Shown here piece by piece: positions 63,780 through 64,000 of a stretch of 64,000 bases of DNA (position 1 is its first letter; every line of letters begins with the position of its first letter). The stretch covers positions 62,001 to 126,000 of the forward strand of contig NZ_JACOFR010000001.1 of the NCBI RefSeq assembly GCF_019455385.1, written 5' to 3'. Source of the DNA: Bradyrhizobium sp. BR 10289 (GTDB taxonomy: Bacteria; Pseudomonadota; Alphaproteobacteria; Rhizobiales; Xanthobacteraceae). A program made the position numbers and the translations under genes. The notes beneath the pieces are model-generated. The model ran no database searches and was not told the DNA's origin. It saw only the letters and a list, made by a program, of their open reading frames with translations.

Positions 63780-64000
63780 TCAGCTCAACACCCTGCCGCT
63801 GTCGCGATAGCCCGAGACCTCGTCGCGGGCAGCCTCGATCAGATCGATCAGGCTGTTGGCCTCCCGCACGACATCCGTCGTGCGCTCGGTGCGGAACTCG
63901 GCGAGGATCATGCGGATGCACTTGTCGGCGGTGTCGAGCGTCCACAGCGCGCGGGCCATGTCGTCCTGGGTGTGGATCGCCGAGACGTCGAGGCCGGACA
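63780..64000 (-). CDS. Hypothetical protein, C-terminal part
   Basis: The frame runs past the window end, so only the last 72 residues are seen: SGLDVSAIHTQDDMARALWT, then KCIRMILAEFRTERTTDVVR and a helix ending GYRDSGRVLS. It is a helical, charged protein with normal codon use. I do not recognise a family. It converges with the DUF1932 gene, 15 bases between the stops. Confidence 0.55.
   Translation of the reverse strand, partial: SGLDVSAIHTQDDMARALWTLDTADKCIRMILAEFRTERTTDVVREANSLIDLIEAARDEVSGYRDSGRVLS

Overview
The window reads as a chromosomal segment of a GC-rich alphaproteobacterium close to Bradyrhizobium. The grounds are an AcpXL-type very-long-chain acyl cluster for lipid A, DUF6894 and other small proteins common in Bradyrhizobiaceae, EcfG-type promoter spacing, and intergenic palindromes of the kind scattered through these genomes. 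This is family-level recognition by eye; no search was run. I see no rRNA, tRNA, CRISPR array, prophage or complete insertion sequence.

0-14 kb: the tail of a KUP potassium permease, a rhodanese, a class I/II aminotransferase and an orphan PotF-like polyamine-binding protein. Then comes a 2795-residue autotransporter on the minus strand and, divergent from it, a membrane-anchored winged-helix/TPR regulator. The gap between these two holds ten-base-phased repeats. 13.8-18.1 kb: the minus-strand cluster acpXL-fabZXL-fabF2XL-fabF1XL-lpxXL, which makes and attaches the very long fatty acid of lipid A. The alcohol dehydrogenase gene found in the Rhizobium version is absent, and FabF2XL contains no cysteine. 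18.3-32 kb: small hypothetical proteins, a ParB-like protein, a Crp/Fnr regulator, two DUF6894 proteins, a P-type ATPase coupled to a small membrane protein, MgtC plus an AhpD-like protein, an AbgA-like hydrolase with an MHS transporter and a divergent regulator (six heptamers in between), and a HerA-like ATPase.

33.3-50 kb is a nicotinate-degradation island. It encodes a NicA/NicB-type dehydrogenase (NicB carries three c-haem sites), 6-hydroxynicotinate reductase (Hnr), a UPF0280 protein of the ApbE superfamily, a DUF1185 protein, a Liv-type ABC transporter with a fused LivH-LivM permease, a MarR regulator, enamidase and ferredoxin-NADP reductase. Four copies of one 16-bp palindrome (consensus CRTTYGTATACRAAYG) lie between nicA and hnr and between enamidase and fpr, tying the parts into one regulon. 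Hnr of Eubacterium barkeri carries a covalent flavin, so the UPF0280 gene that overlaps hnr is a good candidate for its flavin transferase.

50-55.7 kb: a P450, five consecutive genes for small hydrophilic proteins without Cys or Trp behind an excellent EcfG general-stress promoter and before a strong terminator, a DUF763 protein and an MscS-type channel. 55.7-63.8 kb: two periplasmic binding proteins, and divergently a TetR regulator leading an operon for the lower 4,5-cleavage (2-pyrone-4,6-dicarboxylate) pathway: LigI-like lactonase, DctA-like carrier, GalB-like hydratase, LigK/GalC-like aldolase, a 4,5-dihydroxyphthalate decarboxylase-like protein and a DUF1932 dehydrogenase. A 41-bp promoter/operator next to tetR recurs (35 of 41 identical) 25 kb away in front of an extradiol ring-cleavage dioxygenase at 32.4 kb, which suggests a split aromatic-degradation regulon.
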